Assembly: GCF_000472965.1 (NCBI RefSeq) | Contig: NZ_KI421483.1 | Coordinates: 300,145-364,144 of the forward strand | Direction of reading: 5' to 3' | DNA length: 64,000 nt | Source: Bradyrhizobium murdochi | GTDB taxonomy: Bacteria > Pseudomonadota > Alphaproteobacteria > Rhizobiales > Xanthobacteraceae | Shown: positions 17,216 through 26,086 of the stretch, one piece after another | Numbering within the stretch: position 1 is the first letter of the stretch | How the letters are laid out: each line of letters starts with the position of its first letter | Program-made: the position numbers and the translations under genes | The notes under the pieces: generated by a model | Told to the model about the DNA's origin: nothing | The model's database searches: none | What the model saw: the letters and a program-made list of their open reading frames with translations, nothing else

Positions 17216-17305
17216 TGGCGGAGAGAGTGGGATTCGAACCCACGGTACGGTTTCCCGCACACACGCTTTCCAAGCGTGCGCCTTAAGCCACTCGGCCATC
17301 TCTCC
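17216..17305 (-). tRNA. tRNA-Ser(GGA)
   Basis: Read on the minus strand: acceptor GGAGAGA pairs with TCTCTCC, followed by G and an encoded CCA. D arm TGGCCGAGTGGCTTAAGGC, anticodon stem CACGC/GCGTG around loop TTGGAAA (anticodon GGA), a long variable arm and T arm GTGGG-TTCGAAT-CCCAC. The 90-base length is right for a class II tRNA-Ser. Fragments of its 3' end recur at 7523, 11574 and 13979. Confidence 0.97.
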
Positions 17306-17501
17306 GGAGGCCCTCTCTTGAAGGGGCAGCACTGATTTTGCAAGGGACGCCGGGCACAGCGGTCAAAATTTCCCCAATTCCTTGAATTTATTTGGCAATT
17401 TGGCACGTTCAGCATCGGATGATCCGTGCTTTCCGGACCCTTGAACCGGAATCCGGCCACGATCGACGACCACAGTGGCAACGCAATCGGTGGAGGGCGG
17501 C

Positions 17502-17849
17502 ATGATCATCGCGCGGGCGCTTCTGTTCGCTATCCTTTTATCGGCGGTTGCGGGCGCCGCGGCGGGCCCGGCGATGGCGCAGGCCTGCACGCGTCAGGGC
17601 GTGGATGTAAGCTGCGATGACGGCCGGCGCGGCATCTTCGCGGGCGACGCCATCGTGTGGGCCGACGGCTCGCGATCGAGGCTGGCCTCGCCGCATCCGA
17701 GCGTCATCATCGGCAACAAGTCGTCCGTCGTCATCGGCCCCGGCGTGTTCGCCGGCTCAGGCAAGGGCGGCATGGTGCCGATGGAAAATCCGAGCGCGCC
17801 GAACAAGGCGCGCTGCCCGGTGCTGGATGGCGTGTCGTATTGTTATTGA
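17502..17849 (+). CDS. Small secreted protein of unknown function
   Basis: 115 aa from ATG 17502, with GGAGG 5 bases upstream. A clear signal peptide (MIIARALLFAILLSA, cleavage near AMAQA) precedes a mature chain of about 90 residues with four cysteines (two near CTRQGVDVSC, two near CPVLDGVSYC), suggesting two disulfides. No known domain is recognised. The gene stands alone between the tRNA and a palindromic repeat. Confidence 0.7.
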   Translation: MIIARALLFAILLSAVAGAAAGPAMAQACTRQGVDVSCDDGRRGIFAGDAIVWADGSRSRLASPHPSVIIGNKSSVVIGPGVFAGSGKGGMVPMENPSAPNKARCPVLDGVSYCY

Positions 17850-17956
17850 GGGTGCCCCGCTGCCAAACCTCAGGATGAGGCGTGCGTCTCCGGACGATGC
17901 TGCGCCCGAGCCTAAAGCATTATAAAATTGGATTTGATCGCGAACACCAGGATGGT

Positions 17957-18098
17957 GCGCTCCCTCTCCCGCCTGCGGGGGAGGGCTGGGGTGGGGGTGT
18001 CTCAGCGGTGAGACTGCCTGAATGGAGATAGCCCCCACCCGGATCGCATCTCCGATGCGATCCGACCTCCCCCGCAAGCGGGAGAGGTGGAGGGCGCC
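17957..18098. repeat. Intergenic palindromic element between convergent genes
   Basis: CTCCCTCTCCCGC and GCGGGAGAGGTGGAG form the outer arms; inner arms GGGTGGGGGT / CCCCCACCC and GGATCGCATC / GATGCGATCC pair too. It sits between the secreted-protein gene and otsA, so it may terminate both. Confidence 0.75.
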
Positions 18099-18120
18099 TC
18101 TAACCAAAAGTCATCAAGCC

Positions 18121-19581
18121 CTAATGATATCGCGCGTTGGTGTTGCTGGCGGAACGAAGCGGCCATAGCTGGGGCTCCGCCAGGACAGGCGCCAGTTCGC
18201 TGCGATCGAGCTGGCTTTCGCGCAGCGCGTCGGTGAAATCGGCGAACCATTGCTGGATGGTATGGCCGCGCAGCTTCGCCATCATCGCCTCCCAGCGCAT
18301 CCGCCGTTCGGTAAGCGGCATCGACAGCGCGATCGCAATGGTGCGCGCCATGCCGTCGATGTCGTGCGGATTGACCAACAGCGCAGTGTCGAGTTCGTTG
18401 GCGGCGCCGGCGAACTTCGACAGCACGAGCACGCCAGGGTCGACCGGGTTTTGCGCGGCGACATATTCCTTGGCGACGAGATTCATGCCGTCCTGCAGCG
18501 GCGTGACCACGCCGACCTGCGCAGTGCGATAGAGGCCGGCCAGCACGGCCTGGCCGTAGCCCTTGTTGAGATAACGGATCGGCGTCCAGTCGACTTCACC
18601 GTGAACACCGTTGACGTCGCTGACCAACCTTGCGACCTCGCTCTGCAGATTGCCGTAGGCCTCGATCGCGCCGCGCGACGGCGTTGCGATCTGCAGCAAC
18701 GACACCGTGCGCGCCAGCGACGGGTGCAAGGTCCACATCCGGTCGAACGCCTTGATGCGGTTGATCAGGCCCTTGGAATAATCCAGCCGGTCAACCCCGA
18801 TCGCGAGCTTCTCGCCATTCAGACTGCGCCGCAGCCGCGAGACGTCCGGGTGGGTCGACGCCTTCGTTGCCAACTGCGCGAATAGCTGCGGATCGATGCC
18901 GATCGGAAATACCGCAGCGCGCGTTCGGCCGTAGCGCGAAATGATGACGCCGTCATGCACGACGAGGCCGAGGTCGGACTGCGCGTAAGCCAGGAAGTTC
19001 TCGCAGTCTTCCTCGGTCTGGAAGCCGATCAAATCATAGGCCAGCATCGCCTCGACCAGCTCGCGATGGTGCGGCACGCCTGATATCACCGAACGGGCCG
19101 GCCACGGCGTATGGAGAAAGAAGCCGATCGGCTCGGTGACGCGGAGATCGCGCAGCTCGGCGCCGAGTGCGAGGAAATGGTAGTCTTGAATCCAGAACGC
19201 GGAATCCGCTTTTCGGAATCGCAACAGCGCGCGCGCCATGAAGGCGTTCACTTCGCGATAGCTGAGATAGTCCTCATGCGACGCGCGGATCAGATCGGCG
19301 CGCGAATGCAGCGCCGGCCATAATGCGGAATTCGCAAAACCTTCGTAATAGCCGCCGTAATGCGCGGCCGGCAGGTCCAGCATCGCCAGTGCGCCGGCGC
19401 CGAGCGCCTCGATCTCGGCAAATGGTTCCTTCTGGTTCCCGTCGCGGACGCGACCACTGGAACCGACCCAGATAGCGCCCGACTTCTCGACGATCGGCAA
19501 CAACGCCGCCGCGAGTCCCCCCGTCATGGGTTCGTTGGGTTTTCCGCGCGAAACGCGGTTAGAAACGACGACGAGGTTCAC
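18121..19581 (-). CDS. otsA: Trehalose-6-phosphate synthase
   Basis: 486 aa, family GT20. It makes trehalose-6-phosphate from UDP-glucose and glucose-6-phosphate for osmoprotection. Visible motifs: LVVVSNRVSRGK at the N-terminus, MTGGLAAAL, IWVGSSGRV, VWIQDYH-equivalent FWIQDYHFLALGAELR, GFFLHTPWP, GVDRLDYSKGL, and DGMNLVAKEYVAAQNPVDPGVLVLSKFAGAA. The start is GTG with GGGAGGGG upstream. It is the last gene of the MFS-otsB-otsA run, 197 bases after otsB. Confidence 0.96.
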   Translation of the reverse strand: MNLVVVSNRVSRGKPNEPMTGGLAAALLPIVEKSGAIWVGSSGRVRDGNQKEPFAEIEALGAGALAMLDLPAAHYGGYYEGFANSALWPALHSRADLIRASHEDYLSYREVNAFMARALLRFRKADSAFWIQDYHFLALGAELRDLRVTEPIGFFLHTPWPARSVISGVPHHRELVEAMLAYDLIGFQTEEDCENFLAYAQSDLGLVVHDGVIISRYGRTRAAVFPIGIDPQLFAQLATKASTHPDVSRLRRSLNGEKLAIGVDRLDYSKGLINRIKAFDRMWTLHPSLARTVSLLQIATPSRGAIEAYGNLQSEVARLVSDVNGVHGEVDWTPIRYLNKGYGQAVLAGLYRTAQVGVVTPLQDGMNLVAKEYVAAQNPVDPGVLVLSKFAGAANELDTALLVNPHDIDGMARTIAIALSMPLTERRMRWEAMMAKLRGHTIQQWFADFTDALRESQLDRSELAPVLAEPQLWPLRSASNTNARYH

Positions 19582-19778
19582 AGGTCCCCTCCCGTTGGTA
19601 CGCTCGCGTTTAACTGCCGTTCATCAATATGGTTCCTGATCACCCTTTCAACGAATTGAAACCAAATTCGGGCTGCAGCGTGCAGGAACTCACCGGAACT
19701 CACGAAAAATAAAATTTGCCGCGAACCTCGGCGTCAAGCGCGAGAATCTGTGTTCGAATCTCGTCGAGACGAAAAACA

Positions 19779-20624
19779 TTATGGCAGTGATGCGTCCCTT
19801 TCGTCATCAAGCAGGTGTGTAAGGAATTCCCTGACGTCGCTGGGCGCATCGAAGTGCCCGGCCACGCCTTTGGCACGGCGGCCGACGGAGAAGGCGAGGC
19901 CATCGAGGTCCGGCATGATCGCAAAGACGCTCTCGTCGGTAACGTCGTCGCCGATGAAGAACGGACGGCGCCCCTTGAACGGCTCGCGCGTCATCAATTC
20001 GCGCACGCCGCTCGCCTTGGTGAAGCCGGAGTGCTTGATCTCGCAGACGCATTTGCCGGGCAACACTTCGATCGGCGCATTGGGCAGATCGGCCCTGATC
20101 AGCGACACCGCGGCATAGATCGCCTTCTCGGCATGCGGCGCGAGGCGATAGTGCAGCGCCAGCGAGTAGCCCTTGTCCTCCAGCAATATTCCCGGGCTCA
20201 GCTTTGCGATCGCCGCCAGCCGGCGCTTCAACTCCTTGTCCATCGGCGGGGCGTGGGCGGCCACCGCCTCGCTGTCAGGTTCGATCCGCATTTCAGCGCC
20301 GTGGCCGCCGACGGCCGGGAATTGATCGGGCGCGAAGATCAGGTCGATATCGTTGAGCGAACGGCCGCTGACCAGCGCAAGCGCGCCGTTGGTCCTGACC
20401 AGCAGGCGGTTCAATGTCTTCGCCAACCCTGGCGGCACCCACACTTCGCGCGGTGTCGGCATCAGATCGAGCAGCGTGCCGTCGATGTCGAGCAGGACGG
20501 CAGTTTCGCTCAAGTGCGGCACCAACGAGCGCGGCACCGGAACAGTTTCCAGCGCGGCATCGTCTTCGCGGGCGATATCGTCTTCCAATGACATTTCGGC
20601 CAGATCCTGATTCATGTCGTCCAT
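19779..20624 (-). CDS. otsB: Trehalose-6-phosphate phosphatase
   Basis: 281 aa HAD-superfamily phosphatase that finishes trehalose synthesis. Motif I is AVLLDIDGTLLDL (nucleophile aspartate about residue 47), followed by LALVSGRSLNDID, GGHGAEMR, LEDKGYSLALHYR, CEIKHSGFTKASGVREL and motif IV FIGDDVTDESVF. An N-terminal acidic extension of about 35 residues precedes the catalytic domain. GGAGTAGGATGAG precedes the ATG, only 6 bases after the MFS stop, so the two genes are co-transcribed. Confidence 0.96.
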   Translation of the reverse strand: MDDMNQDLAEMSLEDDIAREDDAALETVPVPRSLVPHLSETAVLLDIDGTLLDLMPTPREVWVPPGLAKTLNRLLVRTNGALALVSGRSLNDIDLIFAPDQFPAVGGHGAEMRIEPDSEAVAAHAPPMDKELKRRLAAIAKLSPGILLEDKGYSLALHYRLAPHAEKAIYAAVSLIRADLPNAPIEVLPGKCVCEIKHSGFTKASGVRELMTREPFKGRRPFFIGDDVTDESVFAIMPDLDGLAFSVGRRAKGVAGHFDAPSDVREFLTHLLDDERDASLP

Positions 20625-20630
20625 CTCATC

Positions 20631-22130
20631 CTACTCCACACATGCGAGCGGCCGTGCGACAGATTCGAGCGATTTGCGCTCGGCCGCAACCGCGTACCGC
20701 CACGCGACAGCGGCGGCTATGATCATCAATGCCGACCCTAACAGGTAGCCGGCGAAAACGGTGTTGCGCGATCCGGTATCGATCAGGGCGCCGAATAGGG
20801 CCGGTCCCACCACGCCGCCGATGCCCGTTCCAATCGCGTAAAACAGCGCAATCGCGAGCGCGCGCACTTCCAGCGGAAACGTCTCGCTGACGGTCAGATA
20901 GGCCGCACTCGCCGCCGGCGAGGCAAAGAAGAAGATCACCATCCAGGCGATGGTCTGGGTCTGCGCGCTTAAGGCGCCAATCGAGAACAGGTAGCCCGAC
21001 AGCGCGAGCAACAGGCCGGAAATGCCATAGGTCGCCGCGATCATCGTGCGGCGACCGAGCGTATCGAACAGCCGGCCGAGCAACAACGGCCCGAGGAAAT
21101 TGCCCGCCGCAAAAGGCAGGATGTACCAGCCGACGTCGTTTGACGGAATACCGAAGAAATCGGTCAGCACCAGCGCGAAGGTGAAGAAGATGGCATTGTA
21201 GAAGAACGCCTGCGAGGCCATCAGCACCAGTCCAACCAGCGAACGCTGCCGATAGGTCGTGAACAGCGTTCGCGCCACTTCACCAAGCGGCGTGTGGCTG
21301 CGCATCCGCAAGCGGATCTTCGGGAATATTTCGTCGGCCTCATGATCAGGATGTCTCTTCGACGACCTCTCGATGCCGTCGACAATCGCGTGCGCCTCCT
21401 CGGGACGACCATGGATCATCAGCCAGCGCGGGCTTTCCGGAATCCACATCCGCATCACGAAAATGACCAGGCCGAGTGCGGCGCCAATGAAGTAGGCCAT
21501 CCGCCAGCCGAGATCCGGCGCGAGCACGTTGGGATCGAGCAGTACGATGGCGGCGACCGCTCCGACCGCAGCCCCAATCCAGAAACTGCCGTTGATCACC
21601 AGGTCGGTCCAGCCGCGGTAGCGCGCCGGCACCAGTTCCTGGATCGTCGAGTTGATCGCGGTATATTCGCCGCCGATGCCCGCCCCGGTCAGGAAACGAA
21701 ACAGCGCGTAACTCGCGACATTCCACGACAGCGCGGTGGCGGCGGTCGCACTGAGATAGACCGCGAGAGTGATGAAGAACAGTTTCTTGCGCCCGATCCG
21801 GTCCGTCAGCCAACCGAAACCGAGGGCGCCGAGCACGGCGCCGGCGAGATAGGCGCTGTTGGCGAGACCAACATCGAAATTCGAAAATTGCAGCGTCGGG
21901 CTCTCCTTCAGCGCGCCCGACAAGGCGCCCGCCAGCGTGACTTCCAGCCCGTCGAGAATCCAGGTGATGCCGAGAGCGGCCACGACGCGGGTATGAAAGC
22001 CGCCCCAGCGCAGGCAATCGAGCCGCGTGGGTATGCTGGTCTCGATGACGCGAGCATTGCCCTGCTCCAGCGACGTAATGGACGCGCTTTCAGCCACTGC
22101 CGCCCCCCGCCATATCGCTTTCACATCCAT
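20631..22130 (-). CDS. MFS transporter, sugar/metabolite-proton symporter type
   Basis: 499 aa from ATG 22130. Twelve membrane segments of the major facilitator superfamily, with the sugar-porter-like loop FGWLTDRIGRKKLF after TM2, RFLTGAGIGGEYTAINSTIQ in TM4-5, WIPESPRWL before the central loop, and GRLFDTLGRRTMIA after TM8. The start is uncertain: no good ribosome site is seen before this ATG, and the frame stays open to 22310 without conserved sequence. Immediate linkage to otsB suggests a role in carbohydrate or osmolyte movement, but the substrate is unknown. Confidence 0.85.
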   Translation of the reverse strand: MDVKAIWRGAAVAESASITSLEQGNARVIETSIPTRLDCLRWGGFHTRVVAALGITWILDGLEVTLAGALSGALKESPTLQFSNFDVGLANSAYLAGAVLGALGFGWLTDRIGRKKLFFITLAVYLSATAATALSWNVASYALFRFLTGAGIGGEYTAINSTIQELVPARYRGWTDLVINGSFWIGAAVGAVAAIVLLDPNVLAPDLGWRMAYFIGAALGLVIFVMRMWIPESPRWLMIHGRPEEAHAIVDGIERSSKRHPDHEADEIFPKIRLRMRSHTPLGEVARTLFTTYRQRSLVGLVLMASQAFFYNAIFFTFALVLTDFFGIPSNDVGWYILPFAAGNFLGPLLLGRLFDTLGRRTMIAATYGISGLLLALSGYLFSIGALSAQTQTIAWMVIFFFASPAASAAYLTVSETFPLEVRALAIALFYAIGTGIGGVVGPALFGALIDTGSRNTVFAGYLLGSALMIIAAAVAWRYAVAAERKSLESVARPLACVE

Positions 22131-22323
22131 CGGATTTGGCCAATGAAAAAGCACCCCGGAACGCCCCAGCCCCAGGGTTTTCACGCTCAATTGCGGCAAA
22201 CTTGATGCCCGCCGTGAAGATAACGCCTCTCGGAGGGTGCGGTTCCTGAGACTTCCGCATGGCGAAATTGCATAGCTGCTGCCGTGCACTATGCGTGCGC
22301 GAGGTTTCACGCCGGCCTCTCCA

Positions 22324-22404
22324 CGTCATTGCGAGCGAAGCGAAGCAATCCATCTTTCGGCGCATGAGGTGACAATGGATTGCTTCGCTGCGCTCGCAAT
22401 GACG
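22324..22404. repeat. CGTCATTGCGAG palindromic element
   Basis: CGTCATTGCGAGCGAAGCGAAGCAATCCAT is matched by ATGGATTGCTTCGCTGCGCTCGCAATGACG, giving near-perfect 30-base arms around a short loop. The same outer sequence flanks the nested element at 32729. Confidence 0.85.
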
Positions 22405-22553
22405 TTGAAGTACCGCAGCTCACAACGACTGTCATACCCGCGAAGGCGGTATTCAGCACGCACGACTGAATACGACTTCGCGTTCTCGCGACGCATCAAG
22501 GGAACCGAATAATCGGGCGACCGTTTTCGGCAAAACAGCAATGGAGGTCGAAC

Positions 22554-22904
22554 ATGGCCGAACGGCGAAAAACCACACCACGGAAGACCGCAGCCCGGAA
22601 GAGCAGCCGCACGACAACGGCGAAGAAATCATCACCGAAACGGTGGTCGCAACGCGTGACACAGGAGAGCGACGCGCTCGATCTGAAGCGCGGCGTCTTC
22701 AAGCAGACCAGCGCGAAGAAGATCGCGGCATCGCTCAAGCGCTCCGCCGAGCACAGTACGCGCCGCAAGTCAGGCGCCTATCGCTCGGCGCTTTCGATGC
22801 TGACCTTCTACATCAACCGCGCCGGCAAGACGTTGCCGAAAACACAGCGCGCGCGGCTGGAGCGCGCGAAGGTGGAGCTGAAGCACCAGTTCGGGAGGGA
22901 GTAG
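22554..22904 (+). CDS. DUF3175 protein
   Basis: 116 aa, strongly basic. Residues 1-30 are a Lys/Arg/Thr/Ala-rich tail like those of histone-like proteins. The rest matches DUF3175 in order: KRWSQRVTQESDALDLKRGVF, KKIAASLKRSAE, and AYRSALSMLTFYINRAGKTL. Function is unknown; nucleic-acid binding is a reasonable inference from charge. The gene stands alone between two palindromic elements. Confidence 0.85.
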   Translation: MAERRKTTPRKTAARKSSRTTTAKKSSPKRWSQRVTQESDALDLKRGVFKQTSAKKIAASLKRSAEHSTRRKSGAYRSALSMLTFYINRAGKTLPKTQRARLERAKVELKHQFGRE

Positions 22905-22910
22905 TTTCGC

Positions 22911-23029
22911 GTCGTCCCTGCGAAAGCAGGGACCCATACGCCGCGGCCGCCGTAAGGGCACGCGGTGGACAGCTTTGCCTCAACGACTCCGAGCGGTGAT
23001 TATGGGCCCCTGCGTTCGCAGGGGCGACG
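22911..23029. repeat. GTCGTCCCTGCG palindromic element, copy 1
   Basis: Left arm GTCGTCCCTGCGAAAGCAGGGACCCATA and right arm TATGGGCCCCTGCGTTCGCAGGGGCGAC are inverted. A second copy, in opposite orientation, is at 59724-59842 and shares the inner GCCGCGGC part. It lies between convergent DUF3175 and chemoreceptor genes. Confidence 0.85.
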
Positions 23030-23052
23030 ATGACGATAGAGAGTGGCGACGG

Positions 23053-25089
23053 CTACGCCGCCCGGATATTCGCCATGAAGCGGTCGAGCTCTTCGCGAAG
23101 GCGCGTGCTTTCGCTGGATAGCGTGCGGGCCGAATTCAGTACTTCCTCGGACGCCGATCCGGTTTCGGTCGCGCCGCGATTGACGTGCATGACGTTGGCG
23201 GCTGCCTCCTGCGTGCCTTCCGCGACGTTCTGGACGCTGCGCGCAATTTCCTGCGTTGCCGCGCTCTGCTGCTCGACGGCGCTGGCGATCGTCGCGGCGA
23301 TGTCGGAGATCCGGCCGATGGTGCCGCCGATCTCCTTGATCGCGGCGACCGATTCCTGCGTCGCGCCCTGCATGCCCGAGATGTGATTGGAAATCTCGTC
23401 GGTCGCCTTCGCCGTCTGGCTGGCGAGCGATTTGACTTCGGACGCAACCACGGCAAAGCCGCGGCCGGCATCGCCTGCGCGGGCGGCCTCGATGGTGGCG
23501 TTCAGTGCCAAAAGGTTGGTCTGCTCGGCAATCGCCGTGATCAGCTTGACCACGTCGCCGATCTCCTGCGCGGCACGCGACAGCCTGCCGATCCGCCCGT
23601 CGGTCTGTTCGGCCTGACGCACGGCGGCTTCCGCAATCTGGCTGGATTCCTTGACGCGGCGCCCGATCTCGTCGACGGAAGCCGACAGTTCCTCGGTCGC
23701 GGATGCCACCGACTGCATGTTGGTGGAGGCTTCTTCCGAGGCGCCGGCGACCTGGCTCGAGAGGCTCTGGGTGGTTTCCGCCGTCCGCGTCAGTTTGCCG
23801 GCAGCGGATTCGAGCTGCACGGCCGAGGACGACACGTTGGAAACGATGGCGCCGACCGCGGCTTCGAATTCGTCGGCGAAGCGAATGAGTTCGGCGCGGC
23901 GCGCAGCACTCGCCGCCTTGTTCTGCGCTTCCTGGGTGGCGGCGTCGCGCTCGGCCCGGGCGATCGCCTGCACCTTGAACTCCTCGACCGCGCTGGCCAT
24001 CTCGCCCAGTTCGTCCTTGCGGCCGAGGCCGGGCAGCACGACTTCGAAATTGCCGGCGGCGAGTTCGCGCATCGCGTTGCACATCACAATCATCGGCCGG
24101 GAAATACCTTTGCCGAGGAAGAAGGCCCAGACACAGCCGAGCAGAAAGCCGCCGGCGGCAAGGATCAGGATCAGCCGCTCGGTCTCGCCGATGGTCGCAT
24201 CCGACTCGGCTTCGAGCCGCTTCTGATCGGCCAAGAGGTCCGACTTCATGGCGCCCGAGCCCTTGTTGATGGCGGCGGCCGATTCCGTCATTTCCAACGT
24301 CAGCTCGTCGATCTCCTTGGAATTGTCGACCAGCTTGGCGAGCGACTTCTGGTACTCCTCCAGCATGCCGGAGATTTCCTTGATCCCCTCGCGGATCTTT
24401 TCGTTGTTCGACGAAATCGCCTTGAGCGCGTTCTCGACGAATTTCAGGCGCGCCATTGCGCTGGCAGCGACCGTCTTGTCCGAATTGACCACGAACGTAT
24501 TGGCAAGCGCAGTGACCGCCTGAAACTGCTCGGTCACCTTCTTCGCGCCGAGAGTGATGACAGGCATTTCGTCATCCTCGGCATTGCTCGGAAGATCGTC
24601 CAGCTTGTAGCGCAGCGAGTTGCCGGTGCGGGTGAGCTGGTTCTGCGTGATGCGCGCGCTCTCGTCCTTGACCTTGACGATGTCGGCGAAAATCTTGGTG
24701 AAGGCGCGGAACTCCCGCTCCAATTTCGCGACCTGCTCGAGCCGCGTCGGATTGGTGGTCCCCTTCATCGAGGCAATGATTGCGTCCTTCAGGCCGGCTT
24801 CGGCGGCCAGCGCCGCCTTGCCGTCCTCTTCTTTTCCGGTCGCCACGAAATAGCGCGCGAGCGAGCGGTAGGAAATCAGCTCACGGTCGATGTCGCGCGA
24901 CAGGTCGGCCTCCAGCACGCTGCGCCGGTAGGACTCCACGCCGGCCGAAACCCGCTCGAACCCGAGATAGGCAAACCCCATGCTGGCGGCCGAAATCGCC
25001 AGCACGACGGCAAAGCCGAGCATGATCTTGGCGCGGAACCGCAGGGTCGGGAGCTTGAAAGACGAGCCGCCACGCTTCAGAAATCGCAC
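23053..25089 (-). CDS. Methyl-accepting chemotaxis protein
   Basis: 678 aa. TM1 (about 20-42), a large helical periplasmic sensor region (about 45-300), TM2 (LILILAAGGFLLGCVWAFFL, about 302-322), HAMP domain with the GKGISRPM start, then a cytoplasmic methyl-accepting signalling helix pair. The CheA/CheW-binding hairpin tip is visible as AEQTNLLALNATIEAARAGD. No C-terminal CheR-binding pentapeptide is present; the chain ends ELDRFMANIRAA. The starting GTG follows GGGGGTGAC. The sensor domain resembles helical-bundle types; ligand unknown. No other chemotaxis genes are in the window. Confidence 0.93.
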   Translation of the reverse strand: MRFLKRGGSSFKLPTLRFRAKIMLGFAVVLAISAASMGFAYLGFERVSAGVESYRRSVLEADLSRDIDRELISYRSLARYFVATGKEEDGKAALAAEAGLKDAIIASMKGTTNPTRLEQVAKLEREFRAFTKIFADIVKVKDESARITQNQLTRTGNSLRYKLDDLPSNAEDDEMPVITLGAKKVTEQFQAVTALANTFVVNSDKTVAASAMARLKFVENALKAISSNNEKIREGIKEISGMLEEYQKSLAKLVDNSKEIDELTLEMTESAAAINKGSGAMKSDLLADQKRLEAESDATIGETERLILILAAGGFLLGCVWAFFLGKGISRPMIVMCNAMRELAAGNFEVVLPGLGRKDELGEMASAVEEFKVQAIARAERDAATQEAQNKAASAARRAELIRFADEFEAAVGAIVSNVSSSAVQLESAAGKLTRTAETTQSLSSQVAGASEEASTNMQSVASATEELSASVDEIGRRVKESSQIAEAAVRQAEQTDGRIGRLSRAAQEIGDVVKLITAIAEQTNLLALNATIEAARAGDAGRGFAVVASEVKSLASQTAKATDEISNHISGMQGATQESVAAIKEIGGTIGRISDIAATIASAVEQQSAATQEIARSVQNVAEGTQEAAANVMHVNRGATETGSASEEVLNSARTLSSESTRLREELDRFMANIRAA

Positions 25090-25212
25090 GTCACCCCCCG
25101 TTTTCGTTCTGAAAAACAGGCATCGGAGGCCCAGCCCCCGATCCGGTGCGCAAAGTTAAGGCAGAATGGATAAGGGCGGGTAAATCTAGGCAAAACTTGC
25201 GAGGGGGCCAGG

Positions 25213-25373
25213 CTTACCCTCCCCTGGAGGGTCGACGCTCATGTAATGAGCGGCGGGGTGGGGTGACGGTCTCTCCACACCCAACAGTACCCGAGTGGAG
25301 AGATCACCCCACCCCGTCTCACATTTCGCTACGCTCCATGTGAGCCGACCCTCCCCCTCCAGGGGAGGGTAAG
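25213..25373. repeat. Large CCCTCCCCTGGAGG palindromic element, copy 1
   Basis: CTTACCCTCCCCTGGAGG at the left pairs with CCTCCAGGGGAGGGTAAG at the right; inner GGGGTGGGGTGA / TCACCCCACCCC and CTCTCCAC / GTGGAGAG pair as well. A second copy of the family lies at 54051-54243. It sits between the divergent chemoreceptor and coxS-like genes. Confidence 0.85.
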
Positions 25374-25517
25374 AAAAATTCGCGTCGAGAGTCTTCGGCA
25401 CGCGCACGCTTCTCGCCAATGTCATCACAATGACAGCGCCGACCAAAATCCTAGTTGCAAGTTCCTTCGCCGCTGTTTCTAATTGGAATAATTATAAAAC
25501 ATCGGGAGGTACCACGC

Positions 25518-26003
<486 letters not shown>

Positions 26004-26086
26004 CCGCCGCAGGCCAACATTTTTCGAATTCAACTCCGCGTTTCGCTGGAAATCGCGGAAACAACAATTCCGGTCGGGAGGACACA

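Noticed and set aside
16916..17335. Frames on both strands over the tRNA-Ser gene
   Set aside because: They read through the tRNA and its flank; such frames are a common annotation artefact.
19750..19790. TGTTCGAATCTCG resembling a tRNA T loop
   Set aside because: The flanking bases cannot form a T stem or an acceptor stem.
23185..25173. Long plus-strand frame opposite the chemoreceptor
   Set aside because: Antisense shadow of a complete methyl-accepting protein.
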